A model generated the notes under the pieces. That model was not told where the DNA came from and made no database searches. It was given only the letters and a program-made list of their open reading frames with translations. Positions 22,468 to 32,300 of a DNA stretch of 64,000 bases are shown piece after piece. Both the position numbers and the translations under genes were made by a program. This DNA comes from Sclerodactyla briareus (Eukaryota; Echinodermata; Holothuroidea; Dendrochirotida; Sclerodactylidae): the NCBI GenBank assembly GCA_026419785.1, contig JAODTK010002499.1, positions 124,001 to 188,000 on the forward strand, in the 5' to 3' direction. The stretch's first letter is position 1. Each line of letters starts with the position of its first letter.

Positions 22468-25093
22468 CAGGGAAATGCTACCCTAACAGGAGAGGCAACT
22501 CTTCAATTTAACGACTTCTGGTCTGTCGTCGTCTGCCTGGCCCTCCTATCCCTATCGGGCTTTTACTTAACCCTTGGCGCGAGCGGCCGGAGCTGGCCTG
22601 TCTGTCCTGGCCTGTTCTTTCTGGCTTTATTTGCAATTCCGAACACTATACATACAATAACCGCCTCCTGTCCTTGGATGATATTCCATTGCTTGCCATT
22701 TGGTATATTCTGTTTAAATGTTCTTCACAGTGAACATGGCATTATGTACTGAATAATTTTCCCATCCTCCACAAAGCAATCAATTTCAAATGTGATCCAC
22801 ATTTCTTTACAGAGTTCTGAATTTGGCAGGGTGTCTATGCAGGTTTCACGTCTACCACCATATATCATGAAGATATATATATAGTTATTTGGTTTTGGTT
22901 GTCAAGAAAATATTCCTGCTGGTTTCAATGTCACATCAGTATAATGATAAATCATAGACAGAGATTATATATGCCCCTACTAAGAATCCTACACAGCTCA
23001 CATAATCCATTCCACAATATATCTTGCTCTGTACATAAAGAGAATATATTCCCGTAAAAAGGTAGCCATTGAGATGTTGGTGTTAATTCGGGTATAACTA
23101 ACCATGCAGAGTAAATCCAGTCATTGTAAGCTGTACCCTTTCGAGTCAACCTTCCCGACCCATCCAGTAGCGTACCAAGCGATTTGTCGGGGGGGGGGGG
23201 GATTTGAGGTCAAGACCCAAGGAATTTGCACCCTCATGCCTATAGGCACTGCATCAAGTCGCGGCCCTAGCCGAATTTGCTATGAAAGAAGGACAAGAGT
23301 TGAAGTGTGAGTACAGGTACATCACCCAGCATTCTTAGGCAATCACTATGATTTGATACTACACGTTAAGGGAGAATCTTAGGCTCAATGGCCGCGTTCA
23401 TAGAGGGAATCCTGCACCCAACTGCTTGTGGATGAACAGGGAAAGGGATTGAACACAGCGATAACTCGCATCTTTCACAAAAAATTTACTAAAGCATGCT
23501 CTCAAGTATACTGTACTATGCAGCTATGATTTTTTTAAAACTTTTATATGTTCCTTTTTCGCACTGGAACAACAACTTGGGTGAGAGTACGCCACATCTG
23601 AGTATGGATACCAAACCATGAGTGAGAGACCTGTGTTCTGGCGCCCTTGGTCACTCACCTGGAGTAGGCGGGTCATTGGAACCGACAGATAGGTGGTAGG
23701 TGCTTTAACAGTCATGAATGCTTTCAGAGTGAGTTTAACGCCTCAATTCATGACGATTGGAAAATAGTGGTATTGGAAATGTTGACCACTTGAGCATGAC
23801 ACCATAAACATCATACAGACCTAGGAAGAGTTTGGGGGAGGGGGAGGACAGTATAATGTGTAGGCCCAGTTCGGAGCGTTATTATACAGTACTTTCGAAG
23901 GATTTTTCATTTAGGCAAAGAATAGGCCTAAATGCTGGCCTATCTTGTCCACGATTTCATGAAGTATTCGAAGTGTGTAGTTTACACTGTGCTGTTTTTA
24001 GCTGGCGTATGAAACTATCAGAATATTCGGGATCAAAAATTCATATGCAATACAAGCCAGAATTCAATTTTTTTAAAGTCATAATTGCACGTGGGGGGTG
24101 ATGCTATATCAGTACCAAATGTATAGCGTGATATCAATTCCGCGAAAAATGATGCACCGTGAAGTTGCCTTGAAGCCACGGTTCGTGGTTCGGATAGTAC
24201 ATTCATTTGTCTTAACGAAATTTTCTCGTAATCTCGAGGAAAACTTCCATATGTTGTACTGACGGCGGGAATCATTTTCCTGTTCGTGGAAATGGACAAC
24301 TAAATGTTCCATGATTTTTCCATTCTATGTATCGATCTACATGTTTATTCATAAAAATAAACGGAACGTCAGGAACAGTGACAATCTGGGGTAATTGATA
24401 TATTTGTGCAGGTAGTCGCGGACAGTTTGGACTTTCATTCTTCCAACATTTTAAATGAATTTGCTGGAAATGGGATTGGTATTGCTCACAAGACTTATTT
24501 GCGATGGTTGGGAACATTCATTTTTCTTTCCATAGTTCCTGGAACAGGTGTGTTCTCGACCAAAGGCAAAAGACAATGATTGTTTATTACGGGCAAAACG
24601 TCAGCAGCAACACGCCCCAGCTTGCTGCCTTCTCACTCTTCCAATTCGTCCCAATCATTAGTGCCTCAACTCAAATCCGTCATTCTGTTTTTTTTCACGG
24701 AATGAATATACACTAAGCATCGTCAACAACACGCAAGCAACATGGTTCGTAAAACTAGGCGTGCTAGTTCGCCCCTACCGTACCACGTAGTCATGCAGTC
24801 CATATGCCATGCTCACTGCCTTACTAGCAGGAGGGACGTACGAAAAATCCGGAGCTTCTAAGAACAGACGAACCAGTAGCGAATACTAAAATGGGGGCAA
24901 TAAACCGAAGTCCAGAGGAATGACCACGGAGGATACGATTGAGTGCTCTGTCTGATTGGCTACAGCAGGTCGCGGGAAGTTTGACAGTTTTATGAGCATG
25001 GGGCAGCCAATTTTATGGCTTCAGCCTTGGCGGCAAGAGCATGACTTCAAAGGAAGGGCGACGGTGCTATCCTGTTAGAGTAGCATTTCCCTG
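22468..25093. mobile_element. hAT-like DNA element inside the retrotransposon, 2.6 kb
   Basis: The left end CAGGGAAATGCTACCCTAAC and the right end, in reverse complement CAGGGAAATGCTACTCTAAC, match at 19 of 20 bases. Both continue with AGGA. Flanking 8-mers are GGCAAAAC and GACAAACC, six of eight identical, as expected for a worn hAT duplication. Removing it brings together two parts of the Jockey-like ORF2. Internal frames are short. The minus frame 24272-24517 (81 codons, with PAQIYQLPQIVTVPDVPF) is the most protein-like, but I do not recognise it as transposase. Probably a non-autonomous or heavily decayed hAT. Confidence 0.72.
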
Positions 25094-26120
25094 GACAAAC
25101 CCAAAAATTTCTGGCGTAGGGTCAAAGAATATTTCAACATGGCCCGTCGCATAATCTCAGAATTCAATTGATAGAAGAAGACGGTCCGCGCGTCTCAGAG
25201 CCACAGGTCAAGTTACATGATGGCTGACACCTTCGAACCGATTTTTAATATTCCAAAACACCGAAAACACCCAGCTTTTTCGGAGAATCATCGTGACGCC
25301 ATCGATCGTGAAGTATTATATAATAATAATTTCAGTCCTGACTTTTACTCCTCGTTATAACAAAACATATTTACCAATTAAATAACAGAGCTCTCCTCAA
25401 ATGCACTAAGAGAATCGAATAATAACTCAGCGCCAGGTCTAGACCAAGTTTCATTCATACATTTATCCAAGTTGCCATCCAATGAAAAATTACTGTTATT
25501 AACATTTTTTAATCTACTGAATTCTTCCCTCGCCTCCTTTTGGCTATTTTCCAGCTCCATGGAAAAAGTCGAAAAAAATATTGATTCCCCGGGAAAAAGC
25601 ATTCTAACCCGAATAATAACCGCCCAATTAGCTTATTATCGTGCATTGGCAACTGTTCGAATGCCTTGTATCAACTCGAATTAGAAATTACTTAGAAACA
25701 AATAAGATTAGAAATCCAACCAATTTGGATTCCAAAGAAATGACGGGGGCTTTCAATTCCTTTTCCAGACTTTCTGATCATTACACTTTGATTCCAAAAC
25801 CGTAAATTGATTTTCACTTCTTTTTGATTCTGAAATGCGTTCGATAAGACATGGCACAACGGCTGAGATTTAAATTGAATCGTCTGGGGTTGCTCGTTAA
25901 TACCACTAGACTGTTATCCTCTTTTCTCACAAACAGAAGGATGACCTTCTTTTTTCATAAGTTATACTCTAGAGAATTTTCACTAAAGGACGGGACTCCT
26001 CAAGGCTCTGTATTAAGCCACTACTTTACATACTTTATGTCAACGACATTCCCAGCATTAGCGGGGTTGACGTCCTCACAATTTGCCGGACGATATTGCA
26101 GAAATCCAGCGCTATTATCA
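25094..26120 (+). pseudogene. Reverse transcriptase domain of the Jockey-like element, N-terminal and central part
   Basis: Reading across frames: KNFWRRVKEYFN, then NHRDAIDREV, then SNNNSAPGLDQVSF (RT entry motif), then a decayed form of the IPKPGK and NYRPISLL blocks around 25580-25660. RLGLLVNTTRLLSSFLTNR and LKDGTPQGSVLS follow, then PLLYILYVNDIP after a frame change. The catalytic FADD is present as TTTGCCGGACGATATT, where one extra G breaks the frame at about 26092. Motif order matches a Jockey-clade RT. Breaks are mostly single-base. Confidence 0.88.
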
Positions 26121-26260
26121 GTGTTGAGGATCGGTCCGGTCTTGGTCTCGAGACCGTTCTCGAGACCGATTTTGAAAAGGACTCGGTCTCGGACTCGGGA
26201 CTCGGTGTGGGACTCGGAGACTCGGTCCGAGTCCAGGTTCAAGACCGCTCAGAAAAAAAA
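26121..26260 (+). repeat. GACTCGG-type patch 3, inserted in the RT
   Basis: CTCGAGACCGTTCTCGAGACC is followed by repeated GACTCGG words, ending at an A run near 26252-26261. It lies between the FADD block and the KNKTEVL block of the RT, which are normally about 60 residues apart. Confidence 0.7.
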
Positions 26261-26261
26261 A

Positions 26262-26400
26262 ACCCACAAGGAAATCCCGAAACTTAGGTGTTATACTGCA
26301 AAAGTTTTGAACTCGACATTGACAATCATAAATGCGATGTATGTCTGTTATCTGGGCCACAGACTTCACTAAAAATAAAACTGAAGTTCTAGCCAGGGGA
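26262..26400 (+). pseudogene. Reverse transcriptase, continuation after patch 3
   Basis: The frame WATDFTKNKTEVLA corresponds to the W...GLxxNxxKTEVL block that follows the catalytic motif in Jockey/CR1-type RTs. It breaks off near 26400 where another insertion begins. Confidence 0.7.
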
Positions 26401-27880
26401 GTCGGAGCGTTCGAAAAGTGGGGTGGGGGGGGACAATCGAAGACAAATGAAATCTAAGCGGAGCGGCCAGTGGGATCGAAGGGAAAAACATAGGCGTACG
26501 GGACACTCCCAATTGGAGCAGAAAATTTGTACCCGAATTCTACAAGTCGGTACCCCCCCATTGGAAACTATCGGCTTGCGCGCGAAGCGCGCGAAAAAAA
26601 GCATGTTCTCGGGGCATTTTATCGAGAAAAAAGCAGGCATTTTTTTCACTTGCTTTATCCTTTCCAAATTTCCACGAAATTCGCCGAATTTTTCATCTCA
26701 GAAAAAATTGGGGGGGGGGGGGGAAGTCGCCCCCAAGGCTTCTGAAATTTAATCGAGTGAACGGAAAGATTGAAGCATTACATCGCATATTAGCCTACAA
26801 CGCCGGAAGAGAAAAACGCCATTGCGCGCGAAAAACTTTGAAAATATGCACTTTTGGCTATTCGATTGAAATTCGAGACTCGTGCCATGAGCATGGGTCC
26901 TTCAACTTCGGCCTAGTCGGGTCCAGATTGCACCTGGGGTCCGCACTGGAATTAGTGGACTGAGGACAGTTTCCAACCGGCTTATTGTTTGGTTAGACAA
27001 AAATTGAATCAAAATCTAAAATTGAAAATCGGAGCATTGTGCATATTATTTTTATCACGGTTTCCGGAAAGTGGGGGGGGGGGGGGGGACAAACGATATG
27101 AATCCCCCCCACTTTTTGAAAGTGGGGGGGGGGACCCACGTCCCCCCTCCCCGTGCTCCCCCCCTGTTGACGCCATGGTTATAGCCACATAGTGCATTTA
27201 TTGACTAACTGGAGTAGCTGCGCTTGTCGGAATGGTGTTAGCAGGTGGCATCTATATGAAGTTACGACCCTATGACGCCTGTCTATGAAAATGGATATGT
27301 TGATGTTCTTGAAATGCAATGAAAAAAAACTCAAAGTGATAACTGTTTTCTGAAAGTGTTCTTGTAGAGTTTGCAAACTGTGGGATGGGGGGACAGGTGG
27401 GAGTTAATACATGAGTTGGTTAGGCATTTATTTGTTTAGTTTGGCACAGCTAACAGTAATGCAATTGCATGTACATGGCTATGTATGAACTTCCCCAATG
27501 AGGACTAACTGCCAATACTTGCTTCTTGAACCTGGATACATATTTTTGCTATAAATGCCAAGTGGTAATAGGGACTCGTGGACCCGGACTCGGGACTCGG
27601 ACACAAGGATTGGATTGACTCGGATGTTGAGGGATTCGGTCTTGGATCGCGGATGATGGTTAAGGACTCGGTCTTGGACGCGGAAATCGGGATTGGCTGG
27701 ACTCTCGACTCCAACACTGCTATTAATGAAATCGAAGAGCAAGAGCGGGGTAAAAGAGCGGTGTTGCCTTTGGAGAAGAAAAATAAATGTCTATCACATC
27801 AAATTTAATTCAATTCACGAATAGTTCTCAAAATAAATTAAAAGCAAACCAACATAATCAAAAACATAATCTTTTTTTTC
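26401..27880. other. Insertion of unknown type within the RT
   Basis: Separates the KTEVL block from the LGVIFDS block of the same ORF. It contains a GC palindrome at 26577-26601 (GCGCGCGAAGCGCGCG), a 14-base G run at 26707-26722, an imperfect hairpin of G and C runs at 27070-27135, and GACTCGG patch 4 at 27575-27715. No terminal inverted repeat could be fixed by eye, and no gene was recognised. Confidence 0.45.
27575..27715 (+). repeat. GACTCGG-type patch 4
   Basis: CCCGGACTCGGGACTCGGAC, then several GGATTCGGTCTTGGA and GGACTCGGTCTTGGACG words. Same family as patches 1-3. Confidence 0.7.
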
Positions 27881-27884
27881 TGAA

Positions 27885-28300
27885 ATACCCTTAACAGAAG
27901 AAAGCTTTTTTTGGGTGTTGGTGTTATTTTCGACTCAACACTAAGTTTAACTCAAATGACTGATCATATAAGTTCCAGGCTAATGTTTAAAGTAATTACT
28001 ATTAGAAGTAGCCTCCAATCAGAATATTATAAACAAAGGATACGGGATTGGCTATTCGGTTCATATTCGCACCGTTGCTAGAATATGGAAGCGTCTTTTT
28101 TCTAAAACTATGGGAACCACCAATTTTAATAGACTAGAAAAAATATACAACTGTGCCTTAAGCAAATCATAAGGGTGCCTAGTTATACTCCTAAAATACA
28201 CTATTATCTTATTGAAATCACAACAACTCTAAAAAAGAATAATCAATCTTGACAAAAAACTTATAGTAAAAAACAAAGATATTGTTCCACACACACAAGC
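27885..28300 (+). pseudogene. C-terminal part of the Jockey-like reverse transcriptase
   Basis: Plus frames read GVGVIFDSTLSLTQMTDHIS, the LGVxxDxxLxxxxHI block after the RT palm. RSSLQSEYYKQ and, across a stop, the LEYGS-like block (CTAGAATATGGAAGCGTC) follow, then YTPKIHYYLIE. These are the thumb and connection segments of Jockey-type ORF2. It follows the KTEVL block if the 26401-27880 insertion is removed. The element end is not clear; similarity is lost around 28300. Confidence 0.7.
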
Positions 28301-28990
28301 ATTTGGTTGGTGAAATATTATACCAAGGCCAGAGGAAAGGAACAGGATTTAAAAAACATATCTGGGGACCATTGTTACCGAGGAGGAGCGGCAGGGGGGG
28401 TGTACGAGTGGCAGAGGGAGGTTGCAGCGGGAAGAAGAAGGTAGTTTTTTCTGGGGTGAATTTCCTTTGTCTTCACCCTTTTTCACTCTCCTAGACCGGG
28501 CTGCCTCTTTTTTATTGGAGTTAACCATCCATCACCATGGTCTCCCTGGGGGCCAGAAGGTCACCCCTGGGTTCCACTCCACCTATTTTATAGAAAAATA
28601 ATCTGAAAATACAAAAAAATGGGCTGTGGTTTCTGGTTTAGGGTGGGAGGGAAGTGATTTTTCCCTCCCCTTTTGGGAAGGTCATGGTCCGGCCCGGACG
28701 TTTTCTCCAGTTGGCTTTAAAAGATTATTGTCCTATTGGTCTCTGCGCGGTCCGTATCCTAGGAGAAATCAAAAAATCAAATAGGTGTTTTTTCCCCGGG
28801 GTTTTGCTCCAAAGTGCCTCTTCCCTATCTTTATTTTTTCGTGTGTTCTTCACGGATGTGCCTAAAATTATATTAAAACATATTCATTTGGCTACAGCAA
28901 TTTCATTTACCGTTGGGAGAAGGTGATCTCTGGATCCCGAACTCCGTTCACACCTTAAACATAGAATTGGTCATAACGAGACATTGATTC
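28301..28990. other. Unassigned DNA
   Basis: No recognised gene. Two short frames at 28282-28494 and 28654-28926 lack motifs. Contains pyrimidine-rich and G-rich patches. Confidence 0.4.
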
Positions 28991-30765
28991 GCCATCGGCC
29001 ACGCCCATTGCGGCTGCTCAAGTAGGAATATAAGTGGCGTTCAGGGAGGGTCAGGAAATTGCCTGTAGAAAATGACCAAAATACAACGAGTTGAGGAGCT
29101 ATACCCCTGGTATGCCGCACCAACATATGAAAAATGGAAATATTTGGTTGATATAAGCATATCTAAGAGTGGCGATAGCCCTTCTACAACAAGGAGAGGC
29201 GCCAGGAACTGACACGCTGTTGACAAGGATATTTCCTGAAAGAGGAGCGGTAATGTGCGAAACCGGGTTGTAGAGGTGGAGGCGGTTCGCTTAGTCAGTG
29301 GGGTGAGTGCATACGTTTGAAGACCAGAAAGGGCGTGTTTGAAGTTATACGATCAGGTTCCGATAGCCAAATGAAGTTCCTGCGGAGGGAGTGAAGTAGT
29401 GATGCGTGATCAACGCCGTTTTTTCTGGAAGATTGTTGACAGCTTGGGTTTGTATTTTCTGCAAAGTTTTATGTTTCCTTTTTGAAGCTACGAAAGAAGC
29501 GAGGTACAGTAGTCTAATCGGAAAGCACGGAGGGGTCTCACAACAAGTGTGACATGTGACGTCGTCGATGTAGTTGGCAGTATTTACCAATGTTCCGCAG
29601 ATGAAAATTGATTGACTACTGAGCTGGGAATGTGGCTGGTCATATTCATGGTATCGTCGAAGGGACAACCCCGGGTTCCGGACTGATGGTGATGGGGTAA
29701 TTGTCAGTGTTTCCAAGGAAAATAATGAGAGATGTTTGACCGATTTCAATGTCGCTGATTACCCGATTAGAGGAGCTCGGTTTTGTCCCTCGTTGAGCTT
29801 AAACTGTTAGCCACAACCAAGACTGAATATCACTAACGCATGACGACAGCTTAAACACAGCACATTCCGCAATCCATGTACATTGGGATTAAAAAAAAGA
29901 GTAAAGTTGAATGTCGTACATGTGGTTCTTCATCTATGTGTGGAATGATGTCGCCGATGGAGCTAGTATAGGTATAAACGACAAACGGACCAATCACAGA
30001 CCCTTGAGGAACACCCCAATTTGCTCCATGTTGTCGGAAGCTGCATCCAGCACATGAATTGATTCGCTCTATTTTGAAGTAGGACGCTAACCAAGCCAGA
30101 GCAGATCCGTGGACACGAATCGATTCCTGAAACGTCGAAGTATGATTTTATGATCGAGGGTGTCAAAACGATGCGGAGAGGTCTAACATTAGAAGCATCA
30201 CGCTCTTATGTTGATCGATGGCATTGCAATATGTCATCTCGGACACGGAGGAGAGCGGTTTCAGTGTCGTGGGCGGGGGCGATACGAGGATTGGAAGGGC
30301 TCGAAAACAAGTTGTGAAGGCTGATGTGATCGGTGAGTCGGTAACTACAATCTTATCAAGGTTATTTGGAGACAGAGGAGATGTTTGAAACGGGCGAAGT
30401 TGAGGGTATTTCTTGTCCAAGGCAGGCTTTTTCCAGATGTTACGATGGCAGGCCCATGGAACTCGGGAATGCACCGTTTACAAGGAAGAGGATTGATAAA
30501 TCAGTCCGCTTCGGATAGAAGGACTTCAAGTGAGTTTAGGCATCCACGTCGGAATGGGATCCAGGATGGATGATTTGAAAGGTGATCCTTTGATGGTCGA
30601 TGTTCAATCAATTCATGGGTAACCGGTCTTATTTCTTCTAAAATGGACAGTCTCACACAGTGATGGGAACTTCGCCTCATATGGCAACATGGACTATTGA
30701 CGTGCATATCGTCGATAGCGTTACGTATCTTCTCAAACCTTTGCTACGACAAAAATACACTGAAA
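28990..30765 (-). mobile_element. CR1/L2-type LINE, RT region, decayed
   Basis: On the minus strand, from high to low coordinates: SKDHLSNHPSWI (worn SPTKSCxLDPIPTWL), AIVTSGK, KPALDKKYPQLRPFQ, QHKSVMLLMLDLSASFDTLD, WGVPQGSVIGPFVVYTYT, GDIIPH, a corrupted catalytic YADD region at about 29895-29915 (MYDIQLYS), LSSCVSDIQSW, TLTITPSPSVRNPG, KTLQKIQTQA and HWLSEPDRIN. This is a near-complete RT domain of CR1/L2 type with at least eight frame changes. Loss of both catalytic aspartates would abolish polymerase activity. No endonuclease is seen upstream, so the copy is 5'-truncated near 30765, next to a long T run. Confidence 0.88.
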
Positions 30766-30774
30766 CATGTTTTT

Positions 30775-30799
30775 GTTTTTTTTTTTTTTTTTTTTTTCA
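30775..30799 (+). repeat. Poly(T) run
   Basis: About 20 consecutive T with one G near its start, directly upstream (in element orientation) of the LINE. It could be the A tail of a preceding minus-strand insertion. Confidence 0.8.
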
Positions 30800-31435
30800 G
30801 TCGCGGGCGGCACAATCTATGGTTGGAAGCACTCTATCATTACTGTGGAGAAGAACGTTTACCGTGGTGAAGGGATCTTCGGGGGAGGAATTCGGGAGAT
30901 TAGTGCATGAAGATGCTCTTTGGAGAGTACACACCCCTCCTTCACGTTTTTCGACCGAGTGTATTCGTCGAAAAATCCCCCCCTGAATTTACATTGCGAT
31001 TCGCGCCATTTCGTCACACCGTCGTCGTGCCTCCGAGGTCATCCACCCCCCCACTGCCTCGTTATACAGTCTATACACACTTGGACGCAGGCGGACTCTC
31101 ACCCTACGCGACAATAAATAATTTAGTTCAACTCTCGATGCCAAACAACCGAGAGCACATTGAAAAAAAAAAAAACAACAACAAAAACAAAACCAGGGAT
31201 TTAATGAAACTTCTTAGGTTTATTTCTACTCTTGCATCGACATTGCACAAAACCATATGGATGCGACCCCTAGACTGGCGACTCTAGTGTACTCGTTAAA
31301 CAATCAATGTCTACGGGAAAATGTGGTACCTTTAGACGTAAAATTGAAGAGATTAGAATCAATGACCCACAACCGTACATCCAGCTGAGGGAGGGGGGGG
31401 GGACGAGGACAATGCAAGCGACGGCAACATGCCGT
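30800..31435. other. Unassigned DNA
   Basis: Two overlapping plus frames (30660-31287) show no motif. A-rich AAACAACAACAAAAACAAAA lies near 31170 and a G run at 31393-31402. No gene call is justified. Confidence 0.4.
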
Positions 31436-31985
31436 CGAATAAGAATACTAATGATTAATAATCATAATAATACTAAGAAGAAATAATGATCAATGAAGTA
31501 TTTATAATCGTGCTAAATACAAATCGCAATTAGAAGGAGCAAAGAATCTGAAGCGCTGACAAAACAATACAACTTGGAGTGAAGAACTACAGGTCTCGGG
31601 ATAAGCCCTAGAAAGGAGAGCTTTGATTTAAGCTAGGGATAGTGGAATAGAGGACAACAGTAGTGCATTCCATATACGACGCAAAATTTGTAACGACCCG
31701 ATCCCCATAGGATTTTGTACGGATAAGGTGGGCCCCACAACAAGAAGATTAGAGGGTGGTGATAGCAGAAAAAACAATAAGGAGAACTTAAAACAAACGG
31801 ATACTTTGCCAAAGGAGCCAGTGCAGTTGAAGATGGCAAAAGAAGGGCCTAATACGGAGCGTTCGGGGGGGTGCGCGTCATTAGCCTTGCAGCCGCGTTC
31901 TGAATACGCTGACGTTTGGAAGGCCGAGTGAACCGTCGTCTTGAGTTAACACGATCATGTTTTAGCCCTTCTTTGAAGCTGGCAT
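31436..31985 (-). mobile_element. CR1/L2-type LINE, 3' end only
   Basis: Minus-strand frames read RQRIQNAAARLMTRT, then SNLLVVGPTLSV and RRIWNALLLS. These match the QRIQNAAARLVTRT, LLVVPR and LWNALPL blocks at the end of CR1/L2-type RTs. The A/T-rich tail near 31440-31500 contains repeated ATT/AAT units as in the LINE tail at 12.85 kb. It lacks everything upstream of the last RT segment, so it is strongly 5'-truncated. Confidence 0.8.
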
Positions 31986-32300
31986 TGGTTTATCGTCACA
32001 CAAAAAATATGCAGCCCGACTGACTGACAATATTCCCCGAGAGTACGTGTGCGCGTGATGGTGCACTGCAGATATTCCGCGAGTGGTGTACATAAAGCAG
32101 CGGTAATCGGGGAATAGCAGGTATTCTTCAAAACATAACTAGAGCACCAATGGGTTTGCTGAGCTCAACCGCACAAATGTACCGTACCTAGTTAGACGAA
32201 TGTGTTAGGCAGTTTTCAAACAAAAGCGCCGATTGGGCCGGGGTAACGTCCTCGAGATGACCAATTGAGAGAGAAAAAGGCAATTTCACACAGTGCCTAT
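31986..32300. other. Unassigned DNA
   Basis: No gene, tandem structure or inverted ends recognised. Confidence 0.4.
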
